Source of the DNA: Actinoplanes palleronii
Lineage (GTDB): Bacteria > Actinomycetota > Actinomycetes > Mycobacteriales > Micromonosporaceae
Direction: 5' to 3'
DNA: 53,347 nt
Assembly (NCBI RefSeq): GCF_016862315.1
Contig: NZ_BOMS01000164.1
Coordinates: 1 to 53,347, forward strand
Part shown: positions 8,218 through 22,100 of the stretch, piece after piece
Numbering within the stretch: position 1 is the stretch's first letter
Layout of the letters: the number at the start of each line of letters is the position of its first letter
Notes under the pieces: model-generated
The model's database searches: none
What the model was told of the DNA's origin: nothing
What the model saw: only the letters and a program-made list of their open reading frames with translations
Translations under genes and position numbers: made by a program

Positions 8218-9303
8218 CTGAGCACCGAACGACGCGGCTCCACGATCAGCGAAGTGGCCGCACTCGCGGGGGTTTCCACCGGTACGGCCTCGAAGGCGCT
8301 CAACGGCCGCGGCGCCATGCGCCCGGAGACCCGGTTGCGCGTCCAGCAGGCCGCCGACCAGCTCGGCTTCGTGGTCAACGCGGCCGCACGCAGCCTGCAG
8401 ACCGGGCGTACGTACACGGTCGGCATGATCACCACGGACACCATCGGCCGGTTCAGCATCCCGCTGCTGATCGGCGCGGAGGACGCGCTCGGGGCGGGAC
8501 AGATGTCGGTGTTCCTCTGCGACGCCCGCGACGACCCGATCCGGGAGCAGTACTACCTGCGGACGCTGCTGGGCCGCAAGGTCGACGGGATCATCGTGAC
8601 CGGCCGCCGGACCCAGGCGCGGGCCCCGATCGGCGCCGACCTGCCGGTGCCGGTGGTCTACGCGTTCATCAGCTCCACCGACCCGCAGGACTGCTCGGTG
8701 GTCCCGGACGAGGCGGACGGCGCCCGCCGCGCGGTGCGGCACCTGCTGGACACCGGCCGCCGGCGGATCGCGCACGTCACCGGCCCGGAACACCACCACT
8801 CGGCGCAGGTCCGCGCCGCCGCCGCGGCCGCGGAGTGGGAACTCGCCGCACCGGTCCTGTACGGCGAGTGGACCGAGGCGTGGGGGCGACAGGCGGCCGG
8901 GATGCTCCTCGCCGGCGGGATCGACTTCGACGCGGTGCTCTGCGGCAACGATCAGATCGCCCGCGGCGTCGCGGAAGGCCTGCGGGAGGCCGGCCGGGAC
9001 GTGCCGCGCGACGTGGCCCTGGTCGGCTTCGACAACTGGGACGTCATGGTCGACGCCTGCCGCCCGTCCCTGACCAGCGTGGACATGGACCTGGAGGGGA
9101 TCGGCCGGACCGCGGCCGAGCTGCTGCTGGCGGCGATCAACGGCGCCCCGGCGCACGGCCAGCGGGCCCGCCCGTGCCGCCTCGTCCCCCGGGAGTCGAC
9201 GGCCGCGGGCTTCGTCGCCCCACGGAACGGAGAACCGCGGAACGGAGAACCCCGGAACAGCGAACCGCGGAACGGCGAACGTCAGCCGCCGGAAACGTGG
9301 TGA
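8218..9303 (+). CDS. LacI-family repressor, apparent CTG start
   Basis: A 361-residue regulator: LacI helix-turn-helix (STISEVAALAGVSTGTASK), hinge, and a periplasmic-binding-protein-like effector domain. The frame has a stop at 8167. Between that stop and the helix-turn-helix there is no ATG, GTG or TTG. CTG at 8218 is preceded by GGGAGG at a 5-nt spacing. The first standard start, GTG at 8254, lies inside the first helix and would remove the motif's beginning. I therefore place the start at CTG. The C-terminus carries four RNGEP-like repeats encoded by 15-bp DNA repeats. It probably represses the divergent arabinoside operon. glgP follows after 7 nt. Confidence 0.85.
   Translation: MSTERRGSTISEVAALAGVSTGTASKALNGRGAMRPETRLRVQQAADQLGFVVNAAARSLQTGRTYTVGMITTDTIGRFSIPLLIGAEDALGAGQMSVFLCDARDDPIREQYYLRTLLGRKVDGIIVTGRRTQARAPIGADLPVPVVYAFISSTDPQDCSVVPDEADGARRAVRHLLDTGRRRIAHVTGPEHHHSAQVRAAAAAAEWELAAPVLYGEWTEAWGRQAAGMLLAGGIDFDAVLCGNDQIARGVAEGLREAGRDVPRDVALVGFDNWDVMVDACRPSLTSVDMDLEGIGRTAAELLLAAINGAPAHGQRARPCRLVPRESTAAGFVAPRNGEPRNGEPRNSEPRNGERQPPETW
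9223..9281 (+). repeat. 15-bp in-frame tandem repeat in the repressor C-terminus
   Basis: Four units based on CGGAACGGAGAACCG, starting at 9223, 9238, 9253 and 9268, encode a basic/acidic RNGEP repeat tail beyond the effector domain of the LacI-family protein. Confidence 0.9.
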
Positions 9304-9310
9304 CGGCACA

Positions 9311-11758
<2,448 letters not shown>

Positions 11759-11866
11759 TACGAACAGGGAGTCCCGTCCGCAGGCTACGAGCCGCGTCCC
11801 GTGACAGTCTCGCGCGACGCCCGCCGCCGCACCGGGCCGTCCGGCGACTCCCGGTCCCGGCTGGTT

Positions 11867-11903
11867 CTCCGGGGTGCCATCCGTGCCGGATGACACCCCG
11901 GAG
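11867..11903. terminator. Bidirectional terminator between glgP and the sigma-partner gene
   Basis: CTCCGGGGTGCCATCC, loop GTGCC, GGATGACACCCCGGAG: a 16-bp stem with one mismatch. It lies between convergent genes, 108 nt after the glgP stop and 2 nt after the end of the minus-strand gene, so it can serve both. Confidence 0.85.
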
Positions 11904-11905
11904 CG

Positions 11906-12790
11906 CTAGCTCGCCGGGTAGAAGTTGCCGTAGACGTCGAGGGACTGGCCGCCCGCCGTGGTGGCGACCGCCTCGTACGTGTCGCCGCCGGCGTTCCGGC
12001 CGCCCGCGGGGTAGCCGTACTTCGCGGTGAACGTGTACGTCCCCGGGGCGATCTCGTCGGCCGAGGCGAGCGTGAACGTGTAGAGCAGCGCGTTCGCCTG
12101 CTCGGTGACGTTGCTGGTCACGCTCGCGCCGGGCACCGATTTGGTGCCGCCGCGCGAGGTCAGCCCGGTCGTCCTGGCCACCCGGACGGTCACCGTCAGC
12201 GCGGTCAGCCTCTCCCCGGTCTTCAGGGTGATCACCCCGGCGCCCCGGGTGTCCCCGCTGTCCGGATCGATCGAGCCGTCCGACCAGAGCGGCCCCTGCT
12301 CGACCCGGGTGTTCCCGGGCTGCCCCTTGGTCGGCCCCGTGGTCGGCGGGGTGGTCGTCGCCCCGGTCGAGGCAGGCGTGCCGGGCTCCGTGGTGGTGCC
12401 GGGTTTTCCGGTGCCGCCGGGCTTCCCGGTCGCGCCACCCGTCGCCGAAGGCTTCACCGGGGGCGAGCCGGTCGGCGGAGCACTCGAAGCGGAAGGCGCG
12501 GGCGTGGCCGGCGCCGAGACGACCGGGATGGCCCGGTCGGTGTCGTCGCCGTCGGCCCCGGCCAGTGCCCACTGTGCGGCGAACCCTCCCCCGCCGGTGA
12601 GCGCGACCAGCGCGCCGACCACCGCGAGCCGCAGCCGGGGGCCGTTGCGCCGCCGGGTGTGCCGGTGCGCGGTGCCGGGCTCGTTCATCGCGGTCGAGGT
12701 GATCCGGGCCAGCATCGCGTCCCGGTCGGGCTGATGGGCGGCCGCCTCGGCCCGCAGGGCAGCGCGCAGCTGCTCGTCCGAGAGCCTCAT
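11906..12790 (-). CDS. One-TM protein, partner of the SigE-family sigma factor
   Basis: A 294-residue protein with a cytoplasmic N-terminus (MRLSDEQLRAALRAEAAAH), one membrane segment (about 53-75), a long Pro/Thr/Gly-rich linker and an extracytoplasmic beta-type domain ending NFYPAS. The ATG at 12790 overlaps the sigma factor stop as ATGA, so the two are coupled. The position suggests an anti-sigma factor, but the zinc-binding HxxxCxxC motif of ZAS anti-sigma factors is absent. A signalling or wall-sensing role is inferred only. I do not recognise the extracellular domain. Confidence 0.75.
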   Translation of the reverse strand: MRLSDEQLRAALRAEAAAHQPDRDAMLARITSTAMNEPGTAHRHTRRRNGPRLRLAVVGALVALTGGGGFAAQWALAGADGDDTDRAIPVVSAPATPAPSASSAPPTGSPPVKPSATGGATGKPGGTGKPGTTTEPGTPASTGATTTPPTTGPTKGQPGNTRVEQGPLWSDGSIDPDSGDTRGAGVITLKTGERLTALTVTVRVARTTGLTSRGGTKSVPGASVTSNVTEQANALLYTFTLASADEIAPGTYTFTAKYGYPAGGRNAGGDTYEAVATTAGGQSLDVYGNFYPAS

Positions 12791-13293
12791 CGGGCCGCCT
12801 CCCAACCGTCGATCCGGGTGACCGCCCCGCCCAGCAGGTCGGCCAGCTGTTTGGCACCCCGCGAGGTGGCGCTCTTCACCGCGCCGACGGAGATCCCCAG
12901 CGTCGCGGCGACGTCGCGCTCGGACATGTCGAACGCGTACCGCAAGACTACGCAGGCGCGGCGGCGATGCGGGAGCTTGCGCAGGGCGCTGCGGACGTCG
13001 AGGACCGCCGGCACGTCACTGCCGGCCGGGGCGCGCCCGGACAGCCCGAGCGTGAGCAGGCGTTCCCGGCCGCGGCGGCGCACCCACGCACGGGCCAGGT
13101 TCATCACGATGCCGTGCCCGTACGCGGCTGGGTCGTCGGCCGCCTGCACCCGGTCCCAGTGCCGCCACACCTCGGTGAGCGCGTCGGCGGCGAGGTCGTC
13201 GGCGACCTGCGCCTCCCCGGTCATCAGGAAGGCCAGCCGCGACAGCGACGCGTGATGCCGCTCGAAATACGCGCGGAAAGCGTCGTCGCGCAT
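12787..13293 (-). CDS. SigE-family (ECF) RNA polymerase sigma factor
   Basis: A 168-residue ECF sigma factor. Region 2 covers roughly residues 5-75 (FRAYFERHHASLSRLAFLM; DDLAADALTEVWRHWDRVQ) and region 4 roughly 100-155 (LPHRRRACVVLRYAFDMSERDVAATLG). The ATG at 13293 has GGGAGGGG about 5 nt upstream; a GTG 6 nt further upstream sits too close to that site. It is translationally coupled to a one-TM protein and preceded by an ECF-type promoter (13351-13376), suggesting autoregulation. Confidence 0.92.
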   Translation of the reverse strand: MRDDAFRAYFERHHASLSRLAFLMTGEAQVADDLAADALTEVWRHWDRVQAADDPAAYGHGIVMNLARAWVRRRGRERLLTLGLSGRAPAGSDVPAVLDVRSALRKLPHRRRACVVLRYAFDMSERDVAATLGISVGAVKSATSRGAKQLADLLGGAVTRIDGWEAAR

Positions 13294-13350
13294 CGGCACC
13301 CCTCCCGGTTAACTGGCCGGAATCTTTCCTGAACTTTTCCCGGACCGGAC

Positions 13351-13376
13351 GACGTTAGAGATCATCCGAAGGTTCC
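13351..13376 (-). promoter_or_regulatory. ECF-type promoter of the sigma factor operon
   Basis: On the minus strand: GGAACC (13371-13376), a 16-nt spacer, CGTC (13351-13354). This is the general ECF -35/-10 pattern. It lies about 58 nt upstream of the sigma factor ATG, consistent with autoregulation. The rest of the region up to 13544 shows no gene. Confidence 0.6.
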
Positions 13377-13544
13377 CGCAAGGTACGACCGGGTGATGAG
13401 ATTTAATCGTCGATCCGATTTCCGGGAGACGTTGAGGACAGCGCTTTCCTGCCGGTCCGCGCACTGCGCCGTGACGGCCGTCGATGGCACCTGGCCACAC
13501 TGCCGAAAAGAATGAAACAAGTCAATGCGCCACCCGGAAACGCG

Positions 13545-13708
13545 GCGTGGGGACTTTCGGCGCGCACCGCACCGCAACTTCACACACTCGACGCGACCCG
13601 ACGCGGCGTGGGGACTTTCGGCGCGCACCGCACCGAAACTTCACACACTCGACGCGACCCGACGCTGCGTGGGGACTTTCGGCGCGCTCCGCACCGCAAC
13701 TTCACACA
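13545..13708. repeat. Palindrome array A: three copies, 61-bp period
   Basis: Copies start at 13545, 13606 and 13667, an exact 61-bp period. Each is a palindrome of about 40 nt (GTGGGGACTTTCGGCGCG on the left, CACCGCAACTTCACAC on the right) followed by a near-constant spacer beginning ACTCGACGCGACCCGAC. Left arms are of the GTGGGGACTT type and right arms of the complementary GTGTGAAGTT type. The third copy contains the stop codon of the minus-strand oxidoreductase gene. The 13294-13701 stretch between the sigma factor and that gene holds this array and the ECF promoter, and no gene. Confidence 0.9.
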
Positions 13709-14667
13709 CTCGACGCGGCGGGGTGCAGGGTGGCTTTGCCGGTGGTGCGGCGGGCGAGCAGGTCCTCGTGGGCGCGGTGGGCGTCGGCCAGCGGGTAGGC
13801 CGGCCCGGGCGGGAGGCTCAACTCGCCGGAGGCGACGAGCGCGAACAGTTCGGTCAGCGGTTCGCGGAAGAAGCCGGGCAGGTCGAGGGCGGGACGCAGC
13901 CAGAAGCCGGCGACCGAGAGGTTGCGCGCGGAGAGCACACCGGCGTCGATCGGCGGCCGGCCCTCGCGGGAGGCGTTGCCGTAGCTGACCAGGCGGCCGA
14001 ACGGGGCCAGCGCGTCGATCGAGGCGGTCAGCGCGGCGCCGCCGGTGGACTCCAGGATGACGTCGGCGCCCCGGCCGGCGGTGGCCTCGCGGACTCGCTC
14101 CGCGTACCCCATGGGGTTGTTGGAAACCGCGACGTGCGCGCCCAGAGTGAGTGCGAGCTCGCGTTTCTCCGGTGTGAAGCCGCCGGCGACGATCCGGCCG
14201 GCGCCGAGGTGGCGGGCCAGCCGGATCGCGATCGAACCGACCCCGCCGGACGCGGCGCCGATCAGCACGGTCTCGCCGGGAAGCAGCCGGGCGCTGGAGC
14301 GCAGCACGTGCCACGCGGTCAGGCCCTGGACCAGCAGGGACAGGGCGGTGGCGTCGTCGACCTGGTCCGGGACGTCGACGGTGTCCGCCTCGTCGACGAC
14401 GGCGCGCTCGGCGTACCCGCCGCCGCCGAAGGTCAGCGCGAGCACCCGGCGGCCGTCCGGCGTGCGGCCGACCACCTCGGTGCCGGGGACGAACGGCAGC
14501 CGTGGCGCGTCCCGGTAGCTGCCGTCGGTGCGGTGCGTGTCGGCGTAGTTCACACCGGCCGCGGACACCTCGACCAGCAGCTGCCCGGGCCCCGGCACCG
14601 GCTCGGGCAGGTCCGCGGGGACCAGCACCTCCGGGCCGCCGAACCGCTCGACCAGAATCCCCCGCAT
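13702..14667 (-). CDS. Zinc-independent MDR alcohol dehydrogenase / quinone oxidoreductase
   Basis: A 321-residue medium-chain reductase. The N-terminal GroES-like domain (MRGILVERFGGPEVL; VSAAGVNYADTHR) is followed by a Rossmann domain with the NADPH-binding pattern VLIGAASGGVGSIAIRLAR. The catalytic zinc ligands of true alcohol dehydrogenases are absent, which fits the quinone oxidoreductase branch. The ATG at 14667 begins the conserved domain; an in-frame start 24 nt upstream adds nothing recognisable. The last codons (ASSV, then TGA) are formed by the third palindrome copy of array A, so the repeat has supplied the gene's stop codon. Confidence 0.9.
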   Translation of the reverse strand: MRGILVERFGGPEVLVPADLPEPVPGPGQLLVEVSAAGVNYADTHRTDGSYRDAPRLPFVPGTEVVGRTPDGRRVLALTFGGGGYAERAVVDEADTVDVPDQVDDATALSLLVQGLTAWHVLRSSARLLPGETVLIGAASGGVGSIAIRLARHLGAGRIVAGGFTPEKRELALTLGAHVAVSNNPMGYAERVREATAGRGADVILESTGGAALTASIDALAPFGRLVSYGNASREGRPPIDAGVLSARNLSVAGFWLRPALDLPGFFREPLTELFALVASGELSLPPGPAYPLADAHRAHEDLLARRTTGKATLHPAASSV

Positions 14668-14728
14668 GCGCGCCCCTCTCGTCCCGGCCACCCTATCGAC
14701 CCATCTCCGATAGGAAAGCGGCCGGCGG

Positions 14729-17089
<2,361 letters not shown>

Positions 17090-17204
17090 GGCGGAAAGGT
17101 TAGTGGCGGGTCACACACCGTGCTTCTTCTTTCCTGACCGCTTACCGGCAGAAATACCGCGGCAGGACGACGCGGCGCCACGGGAAGGAAACTACGGTCG
17201 GAGC

Positions 17205-18371
17205 ATGATCCTGGGCCGCTGGTTCGCCGGGCGCCCGGTCCGCACCGACGCGCTGATCGCCGTCGCGCTGGTGACCGTCAGCGCCTTCGCCTACACGGCC
17301 CGCGCCTCCCGGGCCGACATCCCGTCGTTGACCTGGGCGGATGTCGCCGGCGTGGTGGTCGCGACGATCGCCATGACGGTCCGCCGGAAGTGGCCCCGGG
17401 AAGCCCTGGTCGCCACCACCTGCGCGATCATCGCGCACTCCTGGACGAACGCCGACCGCCATCCGCTGTTGATCCTGGCCGCCGGCATGTGTTCGTACAC
17501 CATGGCGACCCGCAGCACCCGGCGCGAGACCTGGCTGTTCTTCACCGGCTGCGCGGTCGCTCTCTACCTGGGTGACGTGCTCTCCGGGCGGTACCCGGTG
17601 CTGACCGCCGCGACCATCCCGGTGGTCACGTTCATCGGGATGGCCACCGCGTTCGGTGACGCCACCCGCAACCGGCACGCGTACCTGGCCGAGGTCGAGG
17701 AGCGCGCCCGCAGGGCCGAGCAGACCCGCGAGGAGGAGGCCCGCGGCCGGGTGATCCAGGAGCGGCTGCGGATCGCCCGGGAGCTGCACGACGTGGTCGC
17801 GCACCACATCGCCGTGATCAACGTGCAGGCCGGCGCGGCCAGTCACCTGCTGGACCGGCGTCCGGACCAGGTCCGCCCGGCGCTGGACCACATCCGGCAC
17901 GCCGGTGACACCGTGCTCAAGGAGCTGGCCGCGATCGTCGGGGTGCTGCGGCAGTCCGACGACCCGGAGGCGGGCACCGAGCCGACCCGGGGGCTGGCGA
18001 GGTTGCCCGAGCTGCTGGACGCGGTCGCGGCGGCCGGGTTGAAGGTCGCCTTCGAACGGGCCGGCGCGGAGCGGGAGCTGCCCGCCGTGGTGGACCTGGC
18101 GGCGTACCGGATCATCCAGGAGTCCCTGACGAACGCCCATAAACACGGTGACGGGCACGCGAGACTGACGATGACCTACACCCGGGAAGGCGTCCGCATC
18201 GACGTGGTCAACACGGTGACGGACCACCACCGGGAAGGCGACGGCTACGGGCTCATCGGGATGCGGGAGCGCGCCGCCGCCGCCGACGGCACCCTGCACG
18301 CCCGCGCCGACGACCAGGGACGATTCACGGTTCACGCCGAACTACCAGCACCGATCGAGGGCCAGAGATGA
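17205..18371 (+). CDS. NarL-type sensor histidine kinase (HisKA_3)
   Basis: A 388-residue kinase. About six hydrophobic segments occupy residues 14-150, followed by a short coiled coil. The dimerisation/phosphoacceptor motif ERLRIARELHDVVAHH places the phosphorylated His at residue 195. The ATPase domain has an N box (IIQESLTNAHKH) and a G box (GDGYGLIGMRERAAAADG). The ATG at 17205 begins the first membrane segment; the frame is open far upstream across the uvrA-like gene, but that part is a shadow. The stop overlaps the response regulator start as ATGA, so the two form one signalling pair. Confidence 0.93.
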   Translation: MILGRWFAGRPVRTDALIAVALVTVSAFAYTARASRADIPSLTWADVAGVVVATIAMTVRRKWPREALVATTCAIIAHSWTNADRHPLLILAAGMCSYTMATRSTRRETWLFFTGCAVALYLGDVLSGRYPVLTAATIPVVTFIGMATAFGDATRNRHAYLAEVEERARRAEQTREEEARGRVIQERLRIARELHDVVAHHIAVINVQAGAASHLLDRRPDQVRPALDHIRHAGDTVLKELAAIVGVLRQSDDPEAGTEPTRGLARLPELLDAVAAAGLKVAFERAGAERELPAVVDLAAYRIIQESLTNAHKHGDGHARLTMTYTREGVRIDVVNTVTDHHREGDGYGLIGMRERAAAADGTLHARADDQGRFTVHAELPAPIEGQR

Positions 18372-19039
18372 TCCGGGTACTGCTCGCCGACGACCAGCCG
18401 CTGATCCGCGCCGGCTACCGGATGATCCTGGACTCCGAGCCGGACATCGAGATCGTCGCCGAGGCGGTGGACGGCCGGGAGGCGGTCGACCTGGCCCGGG
18501 CCCAGCGCGCCGACGTGATCCTGATGGACATCCGGATGCCGGTGATGGACGGGATCGAGGCGACCCGCCGGATCGCCGCCGACGACGACCTGGCCGGGGT
18601 CCGGGTCCTGGTGCTCACCACGTTCGAGAACGACGACAACGTGATGCTCGCGGTCCGGGCCGGTGCCAGCGGGTTCCTGGGCAAGGGCGTCGGCCCGGAC
18701 GAGCTGATCAACGCGGTCCGGGTGGTCGCGTCCGGTGACGCGCTGCTCTCCCCCAAGGCCACCCGGGGGCTGCTCGACCACCTGCTCACCCAGCCGGAGG
18801 CCGGCCCACCCCCGGCCGCCCTGGACGACCTGACCCAGCGGGAACGGGAGGTGCTGGTGCTCGTCGCGCACGGGCTCACCAACGACGAGATCGCCGAGCG
18901 GCTGTTCCTCTCCCCGCTGACCGCGAAGACGCACGTCAACCGCGCGATGGCGAAGTTACGCGTACGGGATCGGGCGCAGTTGGTCGTGGTGGCGTACCAG
19001 AGTGGTCTGGTCCGGCCCGGCAGTCCGCGGACGCAGTAG
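18368..19039 (+). CDS. NarL/LuxR-family response regulator
   Basis: A 223-residue regulator with a receiver domain (MIRVLLADDQPLIRAGYR; phosphoacceptor Asp54 in ILMDIRMP) and a C-terminal LuxR helix-turn-helix (LTQREREVLVLVAHGLTNDEIAERL). It overlaps the kinase gene by 4 nt and is its cognate partner. An RND pump gene lies 89 nt downstream on the same strand and is a likely target or operon member. Confidence 0.94.
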   Translation: MIRVLLADDQPLIRAGYRMILDSEPDIEIVAEAVDGREAVDLARAQRADVILMDIRMPVMDGIEATRRIAADDDLAGVRVLVLTTFENDDNVMLAVRAGASGFLGKGVGPDELINAVRVVASGDALLSPKATRGLLDHLLTQPEAGPPPAALDDLTQREREVLVLVAHGLTNDEIAERLFLSPLTAKTHVNRAMAKLRVRDRAQLVVVAYQSGLVRPGSPRTQ

Positions 19040-19128
19040 CCGCAGGCGCCGACTACCGCAACCGTGGTAGCCGCCCGGACCACCGGCGGACGACGCGCCG
19101 CGGCGGTCCGGGCATCGAGACTGCCTGG

Positions 19129-22100
19129 GTGTCTTATCTGTCCCGGATCTCTCTCGCCAACCGCAAGCTGGTGGCCCTGGTCACCCTGCTGGTGGTCGCC
19201 CTCGGCGGCTACGCGGCGTCCTCGCTGAAACAGCAGCTCCTGCCCGACCTGTCGTTCCCGGCCGTCACCGTGCTGGCCGCCTATCCGGGCGCCGCGCCGG
19301 ACGTGGTCGAGGAGCAGGTCACCGCGCCGATCGAGGACGCGGTCAAGGCCGTGACCGGGGTCGAGACGATGACCTCGACCTCGCGGCAGGGCTCGGTGAC
19401 CGTCACCCTGTCCTTCGGCTACGACACCGACATCGACACCGCGACCGGCGACATCCAGGAGTCGCTGGCCAAGGCCCGGCTGCCGGAGGGTGTCGACCCG
19501 CAGGTGCTGACCGGCAGCACCGGCGACATGCCGACGATGACCCTGGCCGCGACGTCCGGCACCGATCAGCGCGCCCTCGCGGCGAAGCTGACCTCGACGG
19601 TGGTGCCGGCGTTGCAGGCGATCGACGGGGTCAACGAGGTGTCCGTCTCCGGGACCCGGGACCGGATCGTCACGGTCACCCCGGACGCCGCGGCGCTGCG
19701 CCGGGCCGGGCTGACCGAGCAGTCGATCATCACGGCGCTGAGCACGCTGGGCGGCACGTCGTCGGCCGGTTCGATCACCGCGGGCGGGAAGAACCTGAGC
19801 CTCGCGGTCGGCGCCTCGATCACCTCGCTCGACCGGGTCGAGTCCCTCTGGCTGGCCGGCGGCAAGAGGCCCGTGCAGCTCGAGACCGTCGCCGCGGTCA
19901 CGGTCGCGGACGCCGAGGTCACATCGATCACTCGTACGGACGGCAGGCCCAGCCTGGGCCTGTCCCTCACGATGGACCACGACGGCTCGTCGTCCTCGAT
20001 CTCCGACGACGTCCGCGCACAGCTGCCCGGGCTGGTCGCGTCGCTGGGTGCCGGCGCCGCGCTGACCGTCGTCTCGGACAGCGGCCCGCAGGTGAAGGAC
20101 TCCGTCGACGGCCTGCTCGAGGAGGGCGCGCTGGGTCTGCTGATGGCCATCGTGGTGATCGTGCTGTTCCTGCGTTCCGGCCGGTCGACACTGGTCACCG
20201 CGGTCTCCATCCCGCTCTCCCTGCTGATCGCGCTGACCGTGCTCTGGCTGCGCGACTACTCGCTGAACATCCTCACGCTGGGCGGGCTGACCATCGCGGT
20301 GGGCCGGGTGGTCGACGACTCGATCGTGGTGCTGGAGAACATCAAACGGCACCTCGGGTACGGCGAGGACCGCCGGGACGCGATCATCGGCGCGGTCCGC
20401 GAGGTCGCCTCGGCGGTCACCTCGTCGACGCTGACCACCGTCGCGGTGTTCCTGCCGATCGCGTTCGTCAGCGGCATGGTGGGTGAGCTGTTCGGCTCGT
20501 TCGCGATCACGGTGACCGTGGCGATGCTGGCCTCGCTGATCGTCTCGCTGACCGTGGTGCCCGCGCTGGCGTACTGGTTCCTGAAGGCGCCGGTGGTGAC
20601 CGGGGACGCCGAGGAGCACCGGGCCCGGGTCGAGGAGCAGGAGCGGGCCGGCCGGCTGCCCCGGATCTACCTTCCGGTGATCAACTGGTCGGTGCGGCAC
20701 CGGAAGACCGTGCTGGGCGCGGCGGCCGCGCTGCTGGCCGGCACGGTCGGCATGGCCGGGCTGCTGAAGACCAGCTTCCTCGGCGACTCCGGCCAGGACA
20801 GCCTGCGGGTCACCCAGACGCTGCCGGCCGGTACCGATCTCGCCGGCACGGACGCGGCGGCACAGCGGGTGGAGAAGGTGCTCGCCGCGACGGCCGGGGT
20901 GGCGTCGTACCAGGTGACGATCGGGTCGTCGGGTGGCTTCTTCGGGGCGTCGAACGGGACGAACACCGTCTCGTACACGGTCAACCTGGCCGGCGGCGCG
21001 GATGCCGACGCCATCACCGCGAGCCTGACCGCGCTGTCCTCTGCCGGTGCCGGGGAGATCGGCGTCGGCGGCGGTGGCGGGTTCGGCGGCGGCAGCGCCA
21101 TCGAGGTGTCGGTGCGCGCCGCTGACGACGCCACCCTGACCGCCGCCACCACGCAGGTGCAGCAGGCGCTCGCGAAGGTCACCGAGGTCAAGGACGTCAG
21201 CAGCGACCTGAGCGAGAGCGCCCCGCAGATCAGCATCGTGGCCAAGGGCGAGCAGGCCGCCCGCTACGGCGTCGGTGACCAGGCGATCGTCTCGGCACTG
21301 CGCACCGCCGTGCAGGGCGCCACCGTCACCCGGGTCACCCTGGACGGCGCCCAGCACGACGTGGTCGTCCGGACCGGGGCCAGCGCGCCGGACAGCCTGG
21401 CCGCCGTCAAGGCGCTGCCGCTGATGACACCGGCCGGCCCGGTACGACTCGACCGCGTCGCCACGGTGACCCAGGTCGACGGGCCGGTGCAGCGGGTACG
21501 GATCGACGGCGACCGGACCAACACGGTCACCGCCACGCCGGTCGGTGACGACACCGGGGCGGCCAGCTCGGCGGTGCAGTCGGCGCTCGGCGGGCTCGCG
21601 CTTCCGGCCGGGGCGACGTACGACATGGGTGGGGTGACCTCGCAGCAGGGCGACGCCTTCAGCCAGCTGATCCTGGCGATCGCCGTGGCGATCGGCCTGG
21701 TGTTCCTGATCCTGGTGGCGGTCTTCGGCAGCATCCGGCAGACCTTCGTGCTGCTGGTCTCGATCCCGTTCGCGTTCGTCGGCGCGATCGCGTTGCTGCT
21801 GGTCACCGGCACCCCGATGGGGGTGGCGGCACTGATCGGGCTGCTGATGCTGATCGGCATCGTGGTGACCAACGCGATCGTGCTGATGGACCTGATCAAC
21901 CAGTACCGGGAGCGTGGCCTGCCGGTCGCCGAGGCGGTGGTCGAGGGCGGCCTGCGCCGGCTGCGGCCGATCCTGATGACCGCCCTCGCGACGATCTTCG
22001 CGCTGCTGCCGATGGCGCTCGGGATCACCGGGTCGGGCGGGTTCATCTCGCAGCCGCTGGCGGTCGTGGTGATCGGCGGTCTGGTCACCTCGACGCTGCT

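Noticed and set aside
8254..8256. GTG as start of the LacI-like gene
   Set aside because: It would remove the first turn of the DNA-binding motif and has no spaced ribosome binding site; the CTG at 8218 explains the family N-terminus better.
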